The translations under genes were made by a program, and so were the position numbers. Positions 43,279-51,361 of a DNA stretch of 55,111 nt are shown here, piece after piece. The first letter of the stretch is position 1. Every line of letters begins with the position of its first letter. Origin of the DNA: GCA-001856825 sp038729485 (GTDB taxonomy: Archaea; Thermoplasmatota; Thermoplasmata; Thermoplasmatales; GCA-001856825). The stretch covers positions 1 to 55,111 of the forward strand of contig JAVYRX010000008.1 of assembly GCA_038729485.1 (NCBI GenBank). Direction: 5' to 3'. A model generated the notes under the pieces. It made no database searches. It was not told where the DNA came from and worked only from the letters and a program-made list of their open reading frames with translations.

Positions 43279-43845
43279 ATGGGTGATCCTAAAAAAATTA
43301 GAAAGAAGTTTGAAACTCCGAGACACCCCTTTGAGGGGGAAAGAATAAAAGGAGAGAACAAGGTACTCAAGGAATATGGACTTAAAAATAAAAGGGAGCT
43401 ATGGAAGGCGCAATCAGAGCTTAGAAAGTACAGAGCAAATGCGAGAGACCTGCAAGCACGCCTCAGGCTAGGCGATGCCGTTGCACAGCAAACAATGAAG
43501 AGCATGGTTGGCAGACTCGCCAGATATGGGATATTGAGTGAGAATGCTTCTGCAGACGACATTCTTGCACTAAACGTCCAGTCGTTCCTTGAAAGAAGGC
43601 TTCAAACTGTAGTGTTCAGGAAGGGGCTAGCAAGGACCCCTGGAATGGCAAGGCAGCTTATCGTTCACGGCCACATCTCAGTTGGAGAAAAAAAGGTTAC
43701 AATTCCTAGTTATAAGGTACTGAAGAGTGAGGAGACAGAGGTTGGATATTCTGCTGACTCTCCGTTGGCGAACGAGCTCCACCCGATGAGGATCGTCGGG
43801 GAGAAAAAGACCCAGGAAGAGGATAAAAGCGAGGTGACGTCTTGA
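43279..43845 (+). CDS. rpsD: 30S ribosomal protein S4
   Basis: A 188-residue uS4, a primary 16S rRNA binder. It starts MGDPKKIRKKFETPRHPFE, as in archaeal S4. The S4 RNA-binding domain is at about 105-160, with LERRLQTVVFRKGLARTPGMARQLIVHGHISVG. The gap from S13 is 6 bases, and it overlaps S11 by one base. Confidence 0.96.
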   Translation: MGDPKKIRKKFETPRHPFEGERIKGENKVLKEYGLKNKRELWKAQSELRKYRANARDLQARLRLGDAVAQQTMKSMVGRLARYGILSENASADDILALNVQSFLERRLQTVVFRKGLARTPGMARQLIVHGHISVGEKKVTIPSYKVLKSEETEVGYSADSPLANELHPMRIVGEKKTQEEDKSEVTS

Positions 43846-44228
43846 TGGGGAAGATGGGCGTTGTTAATATTTACGCATCCCAGAATAATACAGTCATCAC
43901 AGTAACGGACATTACAGGCGCTGAGACTCTCGCAAAGGCTTCTGGAGGCATGGTCGTGAAGGCTGACAGGGATGAGAGTTCTCCATACGCTGCAATGAAG
44001 GAAATAGATCTGATTGTAGAGAAGCTAAAGGAAAGGGAGATAACGGACGTAGTTATCAAAATAAGGGCGCCTGGAGGTGCCAAGAGCCACAATCCCGGAC
44101 CGGGTGCTCAGGCTGCCGTAAGGGCCCTGGCAAGAGCCGGAATAAAGATAGCCAGAATCGAGGATTCAACTCCCATCCCCCATGATGGAACAAAAAAGAA
44201 AGGGGGGAAGAGGGGAAGAAGGGTATGA
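43845..44228 (+). CDS. rpsK: 30S ribosomal protein S11
   Basis: A 127-residue uS11 of the platform. NIYASQNNTVITVTDITGAETLAKASGGMVVK, RAPGGAKSHNPGPGAQAAVRALARAG and the final GGKRGRRV are invariant family features. ATG at 43845 is preceded at good distance by GAGGTGA (43831-43837), which selects it over the TTG 3 bases before. The end overlaps rpoD by 4 bases. Confidence 0.96.
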   Translation: MGKMGVVNIYASQNNTVITVTDITGAETLAKASGGMVVKADRDESSPYAAMKEIDLIVEKLKEREITDVVIKIRAPGGAKSHNPGPGAQAAVRALARAGIKIARIEDSTPIPHDGTKKKGGKRGRRV

Positions 44229-45046
44229 GTGAAGGGATCAAGATTATTGAGGAGGGGGAAAACTGGATCAGATTCGAGGTTAGCGGAGTCACTCCTGCTT
44301 ATGCAAACGCTCTGAGAAGAACGTTGATTAACGACATTCCGAAACTTGCCATATCAAAGGTCCATTTCCATCACGGAGAAATAAGACAGGAAGGGGACAA
44401 GGTTTTTTCCTCCCTTACCTCTCTGTTTGACGAGACTATAGCTTCAAGGTTGGGTATGATTCCATTGCCAACCGACCTTAAGATGAACGAGAGGGAAACC
44501 TGCAGTTGCGGAGGAAAGGGTTGCTCTTTGTGTACTGTCAACTATAGCCTCTTCATCACTGGTCCGGCTATTGTAAAAAGTGGTAACTTAATACCAATAG
44601 GAGACCCATCTTTTGCTCCCGTAGACAAGGAAATACCCATCGTTGAGTTGAACGAAAGGCAGGCAATTATGATAGATGCAGAAGCGTACCTCGGGAGGGG
44701 GAAGGAGCACGCAAGGTTTCAGGTAACGTCAGGCGTTTCCTATAGATACGGGAGGGAGCTGAGAGTGTCTGCCAGGGAACCAGAGATTGAAGAAATAATA
44801 AAAAATTCTCCTGCAAACGTCGTAAAAAAGGACGATAAGGAAGTCGTATTCACTACAGATATACCTTCTAAGTACCTGGCAAAGCTCTACAGAATGGATT
44901 CTCTCAAAATAGAGGAAGACGAGAGAAGATTCATTTTCTATTTTGAAACAGACGGAAGCCTTAAACCTAGGGATGTTCTTGATTATGCTCTAGAGAGACT
45001 GATCACGAGACTCAGCTCAATAGTGGAGAAGGTTCCTGGAGAATAG
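44225..45046 (+). CDS. rpoD: DNA-directed RNA polymerase subunit D (Rpb3/alpha-like)
   Basis: A 273-residue assembly subunit, equivalent to Rpb3 and bacterial alpha. The dimerisation motif VTPAYANALRRTLINDIPKLAI is at about 22-43. A four-cysteine loop C93-x-C95-x4-C100-x2-C103 corresponds to the zinc loop of Rpb3. The later insert (about 150-225), which in several archaea carries cysteines for a Fe-S cluster, is present in length but has no cysteine here. It overlaps S11 by ATGA and is followed by srp54 after 11 bases. Confidence 0.95.
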   Translation: MSEGIKIIEEGENWIRFEVSGVTPAYANALRRTLINDIPKLAISKVHFHHGEIRQEGDKVFSSLTSLFDETIASRLGMIPLPTDLKMNERETCSCGGKGCSLCTVNYSLFITGPAIVKSGNLIPIGDPSFAPVDKEIPIVELNERQAIMIDAEAYLGRGKEHARFQVTSGVSYRYGRELRVSAREPEIEEIIKNSPANVVKKDDKEVVFTTDIPSKYLAKLYRMDSLKIEEDERRFIFYFETDGSLKPRDVLDYALERLITRLSSIVEKVPGE

Positions 45047-45057
45047 AGGTAGCTGCC

Positions 45058-46413
45058 ATGGTTCTTGACTCTCTTGCAAAAAGCTTGAGGGACGCACTCA
45101 AGAGAATAAACAAGAGCGCCTTGGTAGACGACAGATTGGTCGAGGAAATTGTCAGGGAAATGCAGAGGGCACTGCTGATGGCTGACGTAGACGTGTCCCT
45201 CACGCTCGAGATCACAAATGAAGTAGAAAAGAGGGCAAAGGGGGAACCAGTCCCCAAGAACTCAAACCCAAGGAGCCACCTCATAAGGATAATTTACGAG
45301 GAGCTTCTCAAGATACTCGGAAAACCTAGGGAGTTCCACGTAAAACCTGCTACCATTATGCTGGTCGGTCTTTATGGCCAAGGAAAAACGACGAGTGCGG
45401 GTAAACTTGCAAAATTTTACATGAAGCACGGGTACAAGATTGTACTCATCGCTGCCGACACTCAAAGGGTGGGCGCGTACGAGCAGCTGGAGCAGGTTGC
45501 CAGCGCCGTAGGTGCCTCATTTTTTGGAATAAAGGATGAGAGGGACAGCAGGAAGGTCGTCAGGGAGGGTCTGGAAAAATACAGGGACTGGGATGTTAAG
45601 ATCATAGATACAAGCGGAAGGAATGCAATTGACAGTTCCCTGACAAAGGAGATTTCCGATATATCGGAGATTTCAAAACCACAGGAGGTAATCCTCGTTC
45701 TGGATGCGAGCATTGGCCAGCAGGCAGGCAGCCAGGCCAAGGCATTCAACGATGCGGTGAAGATATCCGGAGTTTTCCTTTCAAAACTGGACGGAACTGC
45801 AAAGGGAGGAGGCGCCCTTAGCGCCGTCTCGTCAACAGGTGCCCCCATTCTTTTCATCGGTACTGGCGAGCACATGGATGACATGGAATATTTCAATCCA
45901 GCTCGTTTCCTGTCAAGGCTTCTCGGAATGGGTGACTTCGAGACGCTTATGGCCGCAGCCAAGCAGATGCAGGAAGGCATGGAGGACGAAGCAGTTGAAA
46001 AGATGATAGCCGGGAAATTTACGCTGAAGGAAATGTACGACGTATGGGATCAGATGAACAAACCTGGCCTCTTCAAGAGGCTCTTTGATTCTCTTCCAAT
46101 GGCGGCCACGGGAAAAAAGGAGATGGACGATCAATTCTTTGAGCAATCTGAAAGCAAGCTGAAAAAATACAAGGTCATAATGGATTCAATGACTTATTAT
46201 GAGATGGAAAATCCAGACGAAATAAAGGGTTCCAGACTGGAAAGGATTGCCAATGGCTCGGGCTATTCCACATCGGATGTGAAAGAACTCCTTAAAGATT
46301 ATAGAAGAGTAAAGGAAATGGTAAAGAATCTGAAGGGAAACAGGAAGATACTTAGCATCATGAAGAAACAGTTTAAATCTGGAGTCCCTGAAGATCTTGG
46401 GAATCTGAATTAG
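45058..46413 (+). CDS. srp54: Signal recognition particle 54 kDa protein (SRP54/Ffh)
   Basis: A 451-residue GTPase that binds signal peptides and 7S RNA and delivers ribosomes to FtsY. The N domain (1-95) is followed by the G domain, with P-loop GLYGQGKTTSAGKLAKF (about 103-119), AADTQRVGAYEQL, DTSGRN, SKLDGTAKGGGAL, and then the Met-rich M domain (about 315-440). The Gln in GQGKT is normal for SRP GTPases. It lies 11 bases after rpoD, where archaea more often have L18e-L13-S9. Confidence 0.96.
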   Translation: MVLDSLAKSLRDALKRINKSALVDDRLVEEIVREMQRALLMADVDVSLTLEITNEVEKRAKGEPVPKNSNPRSHLIRIIYEELLKILGKPREFHVKPATIMLVGLYGQGKTTSAGKLAKFYMKHGYKIVLIAADTQRVGAYEQLEQVASAVGASFFGIKDERDSRKVVREGLEKYRDWDVKIIDTSGRNAIDSSLTKEISDISEISKPQEVILVLDASIGQQAGSQAKAFNDAVKISGVFLSKLDGTAKGGGALSAVSSTGAPILFIGTGEHMDDMEYFNPARFLSRLLGMGDFETLMAAAKQMQEGMEDEAVEKMIAGKFTLKEMYDVWDQMNKPGLFKRLFDSLPMAATGKKEMDDQFFEQSESKLKKYKVIMDSMTYYEMENPDEIKGSRLERIANGSGYSTSDVKELLKDYRRVKEMVKNLKGNRKILSIMKKQFKSGVPEDLGNLN

Positions 46414-46922
46414 ACATATCTTTCAAAAGACCCATTCATATGCTTTTTCATGAGTGCTTGATAAACCTCACCATTCTTTCTGGCACGCTCACCTATGGTA
46501 TCATCACACCTAACAACCTTAGCCGGGGAACCCACAGCCAGGCAATTCTTCCCTATGGTTGTCCCAGATGTTACGAGGGATCCCGCCCCGATTATCGCCC
46601 CCTCCTCAACAACTGATCCAGAAAGCAGGATGCTTCCCATCCCTATGAGAGCGTTAGAACCGACCTTGGCTCCGTGAACTATTGCACCATGTCCGATTGA
46701 AACATTCTCGCCTATGACAGTACTGTTATCTTCGTCGCAATGAATGACAACGTTATCCTGAACGTTGCTGTTTGCGCCTATTGATATGGAATTCTGATCC
46801 GCCCTAATCACCGCACCGTAGAAAATAGATGCGTTGTCGCCGATGAAAACGTTGCCTATTATTGTGGCATTATTTGCTACGAAAACATTTCTTCCGATCT
46901 TCATGAGAAGGTCAGAGCCCAT
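46410..46922 (-). CDS. Gamma-carbonic anhydrase-like left-handed beta-helix protein
   Basis: A 170-residue hexapeptide-repeat protein with repeats from about 18 to 130. Three histidines at the subunit interface fit the zinc site of the CamH/gamma-carbonic anhydrase group (VVIHCDEDN, IGHGAIVHG). RADQNSISIGANSNVQDN is a typical opening. Whether it hydrates CO2 cannot be said, because many homologues are inactive. ATG at 46922 overlaps the radical SAM stop by 11 bases; ATG at 46904 (MKIGRNV) is a better match to family starts. Confidence 0.82.
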   Translation of the reverse strand: MGSDLLMKIGRNVFVANNATIIGNVFIGDNASIFYGAVIRADQNSISIGANSNVQDNVVIHCDEDNSTVIGENVSIGHGAIVHGAKVGSNALIGMGSILLSGSVVEEGAIIGAGSLVTSGTTIGKNCLAVGSPAKVVRCDDTIGERARKNGEVYQALMKKHMNGSFERYV

Positions 46923-47967
46923 GCATATATATCAATTTCCTCTTTGGGGCTTTTTCCTTCCTAATTATCTTCATGTCTCTACCGCAGTAGGGGCACCTTC
47001 CGTTCTCGTCAATATCATATTTCAATATCGAAAATCCATATCTTGTGATTAGTTCCTTGCCACAATTAGGGCAGTAGGTGTTGTCGTAAGGGTGCCCGGG
47101 AATGTTCCCCACGTACACAAAATTGAGGCCGGCCTCCTTGGCAGCATCGTAATGCTTTTCAAGCGTAGAAACGGGAGTGGCCGGATAATCCTTCATCAGG
47201 TAATCGGGATGAAAACGAGTGAAATGTACGGGCGTATCTGGGCCGATGTTCTCCTTTATCCACGTGGCTAGTGAGGCTGCGTCTTCAACGTTGTCTCCAA
47301 GCCCCTTTGCCGGGACGACTAGATCCGTTATTTCTATGTAAATTCCCGATGCCTTCAGTGCCTTCAGCGATTCAAAAACTGGAGAATAATTTAGAATTCC
47401 TATGAATTTTCTCGCGAACTGATCGTTTCCGTTTCCCTTGAAATCTACGGTAATCGCATCTAAGAAAGTTGAAACGTAGTCGATGGATTCCTTCGTGAGG
47501 TATCCGTTGCTTACAAACGTGCTGAACAGATTCTTTTTCTTTGCAAGGACGGCAATGTCATGAGCGTATTCTGCAAATATAGTTGGTTCGTTGTATGTGT
47601 AGGAAATACCGTCAGAGGCTGTTCGTTCGGCTACGCCTACCGCGTCCTTAGGTTCTAACTCCTCGCCGTATATTTCCCTTCTCTGCGATATGTCGTAATT
47701 CTGACAGTATTTGCACATCCAGTTGCATCCTGAAGTAGATATTGAGAGTACGCTCGCCCCTGGCATATAATGATAAAGCGGTTTCTTCTCAATAGGATCA
47801 ACCGCGATGGCTGCAGCCTTGCCGTAAGATAGCAGGAACAATTTCCCTCCTATATTCTTTCTAATTCCACAGAAACCTGTTTGCCCATCCTTAAGGAGGC
47901 AGTATCTGCTACATGCAGTGCATCTTATTTTGTCTTTTTCAACTGAATACAGGGTAGCTTCTTTCAT
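46912..47967 (-). CDS. amrS: AmrS-type radical SAM protein (AmmeMemoRadiSam system)
   Basis: A 351-residue radical SAM enzyme related to pyruvate-formate-lyase activators. IRCTACSRYCLLKDGQTGFCG (four Cys near residues 13-33, before the core) and the cluster site CNWMCKYCQNYDIS are typical of AmrS. SYTYNEPTIF and TVDFKGN follow. A C-terminal zinc-ribbon-like pair, YCPNCGKEL and CPYCG, is an extra metal site. The frame extends upstream to 48015, but ATG 47967 (MKEATLYS) is the family start. The usual partners Memo and AMMECR1 are not in the window, so the substrate is unknown. Confidence 0.85.
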   Translation of the reverse strand: MKEATLYSVEKDKIRCTACSRYCLLKDGQTGFCGIRKNIGGKLFLLSYGKAAAIAVDPIEKKPLYHYMPGASVLSISTSGCNWMCKYCQNYDISQRREIYGEELEPKDAVGVAERTASDGISYTYNEPTIFAEYAHDIAVLAKKKNLFSTFVSNGYLTKESIDYVSTFLDAITVDFKGNGNDQFARKFIGILNYSPVFESLKALKASGIYIEITDLVVPAKGLGDNVEDAASLATWIKENIGPDTPVHFTRFHPDYLMKDYPATPVSTLEKHYDAAKEAGLNFVYVGNIPGHPYDNTYCPNCGKELITRYGFSILKYDIDENGRCPYCGRDMKIIRKEKAPKRKLIYMHGL

Positions 47968-48204
47968 TGATATAGTAATGAAAATAAGGACATATCCTTT
48001 TCTGAGATTTCTCAATTCATTTCGCTTTCAGTAAAATTTTCATCAGGGGGCTAACTGTTGGAAAATAAAATAAAGTTGAAGAAAACAGTCGCATTCTTTA
48101 ATACGATCGGTACTGAGGCAAACATTCGTCATAGCAGAGAATGCTGATCATAACTTTTAAGCTCAGTAAACAGGCTTAGATAGTTCGAACTACTAGAGAT
48201 CTCC

Positions 48205-48372
48205 TTATATCGGCCAGAAAAGTTTCAGAAGCTCGACCATAACCCCGAATATAACGGCGATATACAAGACAAGCTTGGGGTCCAATATTGGCCCAAGGTC
48301 TTCCTCCTCCTCAAAGTACCTGATAAGGCCCGCTGCGGATTGAAACCCTGAACCCTTTTTTTCATCTGGCAC
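48205..48372 (-). CDS. Sec61-beta subunit of the protein translocase (short, GTG start)
   Basis: A 55-residue protein: a short Lys/Gly-rich N-terminus, then QSAAGLIRYFEEEEDLGPIL (11-30) followed by DPKLVLYIAVIFGVMVELLK, a single C-terminal membrane helix. This is the typical archaeal Sec61-beta/SecG-equivalent pattern (GLIRYFEEE...DPK). The GTG is preceded in frame by TAA. An A/T-rich TATA box lies about 25 bases upstream (48393-48403), so the message is leaderless. The gene is easily missed because it is below the usual length cut-off. Confidence 0.88.
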   Translation of the reverse strand: MPDEKKGSGFQSAAGLIRYFEEEEDLGPILDPKLVLYIAVIFGVMVELLKLFWPI

Positions 48373-48392
48373 AATTGCTTAATGAAGCATGT

Positions 48393-48403
48393 ATTAAATA
48401 TTT
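48393..48403 (-). promoter_or_regulatory. TATA-like box of the Sec61-beta gene
   Basis: The minus strand reads AAATATTTAAT, about 26 bases before the GTG at 48372. Confidence 0.5.
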
Positions 48404-48430
48404 TTTTCCTTACTTCTCCCTGCTACCATA

Positions 48431-48440
48431 CGTATTTAAG
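48431..48440 (+). promoter_or_regulatory. TATA-like box of the ferredoxin oxidoreductase operon
   Basis: CGTATTTAAG is centred about 38 bases before the ATG at 48474. This leaves a short leader that carries GGGGAGAT (48463-48470), a ribosome site. Confidence 0.45.
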
Positions 48441-48473
48441 GCTGTATGCTATATAGTTAGAAGGGGAGATGCT

Positions 48474-50204
48474 ATGATAAAGGACTTAAATCTAATGGTA
48501 GCTGGCCCCCAAGGTAGCGGAATTAATTTCACCTCCGATACTTTTGCTAAGGCCATGGCGAGGGAAGGTTATCATATTTTTACTAGCGCCGAACTATTTT
48601 CGACTATCAAGGGGGAGCATTCCTACTTCAGGGTAAGAGTCAGTAAGGACGTCATCAGGAGCTATTCGCAGAGAGTGGACATCCTTATCCCGCTTGACAA
48701 GAACAGCATACAGCTACACCTTAGGGAATTGGCCCAAGACGGCGCCATTATTTCTGAGGAGAAAGTGGATGACGAACGCGGAGAGGTTGTACCTTACAGG
48801 GACATACTTCAGAGTGTGGCAAACAAATTCAACAGGCCTCTCTCAGAATTCAATGTCATGAAAAACACTGTTGCTTTGGCGGCATCCTGCAAAATGATAG
48901 GCCTCGATGAGAACAAGCTTGAAAAGGTCATTTCAGAGAACTTCTCATCCAGGCCTAAGATAGCAGAGATGAACAACGCCATTGTGGCTCAGGTCTATTC
49001 TCTTTTTGATCCTAAAAGGCTGTTCAGTATTGAACCCACCAAGGCTACGAAGAGGATGCTCATTAATGCAACGGAAGCTGTAGGCATGGGAAAGGTTGAA
49101 GCTGGACTTAAATTCCAGTCTTACTATCCGATAACGCCAGCAAGTGATGAATCAAATTATCTTGAAAGAGTCATGGGAAAGTATGATTTTGTGGTCGAAC
49201 AGACAGAGGACGAGATAGCCGCAATCAATATGGCAATAGCAGCAGCTAATACGGGAGTTAGGGCTGCCACGAGCACTTCTGGCCCAGGATTTTCGTTGAT
49301 GGTTGAGGCTCTTTCCTATGCTGGAATGACCGAAACGCCGGTTGTCATTTTCTATTACCAGAGAGCAGGACCTTCAACGGGGATGCCGACGAGACACGAG
49401 CAGGGAGACCTTATGTATGCGCTTAGTGCAGGGCACGGAGAGTTTCCGAGGGTCGTCATATCTCCCGGAGATGATACGGAAACATTCTACGATACGGTGG
49501 AGTCGTTCAACATAGCAGAGAGATACCAGCTTCCTGTTATTGTTCTCCTAGACAAGGCGATGGCGATGAGCAACACAACAGTCGAACCGTACGATCTGAG
49601 CAACGTGAAGATTGACAGGGGAAAACTAATATTGCACGAAACTAACAACTATTTGAGATATAGATTCACCGACGACGGCATTTCACCGAGGTCCGTGCCG
49701 GGCGTCAAAGGAGGTCTGGTGACCATCGCAGGCGATGAACACGACGAGGATGGCCACATATTTACTGAGGACCCTGATAACAGGATTAGAATGATGGACA
49801 AGAGAATGGGTAAGATGAAACTTATTTTAAAGGAGACAGGTGAGGATATGAAGGTAAAATTCTTCGGGAAACAAGGAAGCAGGAAAGTGATTGTTTCGTG
49901 GGGATCAGCAAAAGGTCCCATACTTGACGCTATGGAGGAGTTCAACGATTTCTCCTTCCTTCAGGTTAGGATGATGTCCCCGTTCCCCTCGGAAGAGGTG
50001 AAGAAATATCTGAAGGGAAAGAGCGTCATCGCAGTTGAGCAGAATTACAGCGGGCAGCTTGCCGATCTCATTATGGAAAGGACTGGCATCGAGGCGGATG
50101 CCAGAATAGTTAAGTTCAATGGCAGGGCGATTGCCTATGAGGAGCTCGTTCACGCGCTTTCTCTTGTTCCGGAACAGAAGAGGGTGGTGTTGAGCTATGC
50201 TTAA
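48474..50204 (+). CDS. korA: 2-oxoacid:ferredoxin oxidoreductase, fused gamma-alpha subunit
   Basis: A 576-residue subunit of a two-subunit, CoA-dependent 2-oxoacid oxidoreductase that reduces ferredoxin. Residues 1-185 are the gamma domain (MVAGPQGSGINFTSDTFAKA; GEHSYFRVRVS). From about 205 comes the alpha (pyrimidine-binding) domain with FQSYYPITPASDESNYLERV, VEQTEDEIAAINMAIAAA and TSTSGPGFSLMVEAL. 2-Oxoglutarate is the commonest substrate of this class, though broad activity on pyruvate and branched acids is known. I start at 48474 because of the ribosome site; a longer frame from 48375 lacks family sequence. Confidence 0.92.
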   Translation: MIKDLNLMVAGPQGSGINFTSDTFAKAMAREGYHIFTSAELFSTIKGEHSYFRVRVSKDVIRSYSQRVDILIPLDKNSIQLHLRELAQDGAIISEEKVDDERGEVVPYRDILQSVANKFNRPLSEFNVMKNTVALAASCKMIGLDENKLEKVISENFSSRPKIAEMNNAIVAQVYSLFDPKRLFSIEPTKATKRMLINATEAVGMGKVEAGLKFQSYYPITPASDESNYLERVMGKYDFVVEQTEDEIAAINMAIAAANTGVRAATSTSGPGFSLMVEALSYAGMTETPVVIFYYQRAGPSTGMPTRHEQGDLMYALSAGHGEFPRVVISPGDDTETFYDTVESFNIAERYQLPVIVLLDKAMAMSNTTVEPYDLSNVKIDRGKLILHETNNYLRYRFTDDGISPRSVPGVKGGLVTIAGDEHDEDGHIFTEDPDNRIRMMDKRMGKMKLILKETGEDMKVKFFGKQGSRKVIVSWGSAKGPILDAMEEFNDFSFLQVRMMSPFPSEEVKKYLKGKSVIAVEQNYSGQLADLIMERTGIEADARIVKFNGRAIAYEELVHALSLVPEQKRVVLSYA

Positions 50205-51120
50205 TGCTCCGACAAAACCTCAGAGCTATAAAACGGACGTGGAGATTGATTGGTGTCCGGGATGCGGCGATTTTGGCATTCTAAATGCATTGGTTCTGGC
50301 CCTACAAGAACTCAAGATACCAAATGAGAACGTTGTTCTGACCGGCGGAATAGGATGCAGCTCCAAGATACCGCATTACGTTAACGTGAATGCACTCCAT
50401 ACACTTCACGGGAGATCCCTTGTTCAGGCCGAGGCGGTGAAGATTGCCAATCCTCAACTCGAAGTGATATCCTCGGCAGGAGACGGGGATGCATTAGGCA
50501 TTGGATCAGCCCATTTCGTGGCGGCTGGAAGGAGGAATGTGGATCTCACTTACTTGATATTCGACAATGGAGTGTACGGCCTAACCAAGGGGCAGGCCTC
50601 CCCAACGCTCCCTTATGGTGAAATGCCAAAAAGCCTCGAGACTGAGAACATAAAGTTCCCAGTAAATCCGATTTTTCTGGGACTAGCATCTGGATTCACG
50701 TTTGTTGCTAGAAGCTATTCGTACAACATAAAGCACCTCAAAGAAACAATCATAAGGGCGATTAAGCACAGGGGAACCGCTGTAATTGACATAATGCAAC
50801 CCTGCGTAACTTACAACAACATCAACACCAAGGAATTCTACGATCCAAGGCTCTACGACATCGAGAAAGAGGGATGGAATCCCGTAGCGGAAAATGAAAA
50901 TGAATACAGGGAGAAAGTTGGACAGGCGGTTGGAAAATCTCTGGAATGGGGCGACAGGATACCTATGGGAGTATTCATCGATTACAGGACTGAGACGTAC
51001 GATGAGAAGCTGAGAAAACTGATCCCTGACTACGGAAAGAGAAATTACGTCTTTGACCCCATTGAGAAAAACGGAAAACCGTTGCAAGACGTATCGGAAA
51101 TGATGGATTCACTCCTGTAA
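50197..51120 (+). CDS. korB: 2-oxoacid:ferredoxin oxidoreductase beta subunit
   Basis: A 307-residue TPP-binding subunit. DWCPGCGDFGILNAL gives C20 and C23, GGIGCSSK gives C54, and QPCVTYNN gives C203: all four ligands of the single [4Fe-4S] cluster. The TPP motif is SAGDGDALGIGSAHF through IFDNGVYGLTKGQASPT. The ATG overlaps the alpha stop by 8 bases. The enzyme links the citric-acid and amino-acid oxidation routes to ferredoxin; no ferredoxin gene is adjacent. Confidence 0.94.
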   Translation: MLNAPTKPQSYKTDVEIDWCPGCGDFGILNALVLALQELKIPNENVVLTGGIGCSSKIPHYVNVNALHTLHGRSLVQAEAVKIANPQLEVISSAGDGDALGIGSAHFVAAGRRNVDLTYLIFDNGVYGLTKGQASPTLPYGEMPKSLETENIKFPVNPIFLGLASGFTFVARSYSYNIKHLKETIIRAIKHRGTAVIDIMQPCVTYNNINTKEFYDPRLYDIEKEGWNPVAENENEYREKVGQAVGKSLEWGDRIPMGVFIDYRTETYDEKLRKLIPDYGKRNYVFDPIEKNGKPLQDVSEMMDSLL

Positions 51121-51122
51121 AA

Positions 51123-51197
51123 TAGCGGGGGGTGGATTTGAACCACCGGTCTACGGGTTATGAGCCCGTCGGGATGTCCTGGCTACCCCACCCCGCT
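51123..51197 (-). tRNA. Initiator tRNA-Met (CAT)
   Basis: A 75-nt tRNA. The acceptor AGCGGGG pairs with CCCCGCT, giving the A1-U72 pair of archaeal initiators. The anticodon stem ACGGG/CCCGT has three G-C pairs next to the loop CTCATAA, the initiator hallmark. The T arm GGTTCAAATCC is normal, the discriminator is A, and CCA is not encoded. It lies two bases after the korB stop, on the opposite strand. Confidence 0.92.
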
Positions 51198-51333
51198 TCT
51201 GCATAGCATTGCGGAAGGATATTTATGCTTTTACAGTGAATTCTAGGAATAAATTACGAGGAAGAGACGTTTTGATCGAAAATTCGTTCAGCTTCAAACT
51301 CTGAAAATAAAGAATTCGAGGCACCAGGCAACG

Positions 51334-51343
51334 TTTTATATTT
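51334..51343 (+). promoter_or_regulatory. TATA-like box of the epimerase gene, with ribosome site
   Basis: TTTTATATTT lies about 23 bases before the ATG at 51362. The ATG is also preceded by GGTGAT (51354-51359), so translation may use a short leader. Confidence 0.45.
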
Positions 51344-51361
51344 CTTGCTAATTGGTGATAA

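Noticed and set aside
42751..43326. A 191-codon minus-strand frame across rpsM
   Set aside because: Shadow of ribosomal protein S13; the composition is low-complexity Phe/Leu/Ser, as expected from antisense of Lys/Glu-rich coding.
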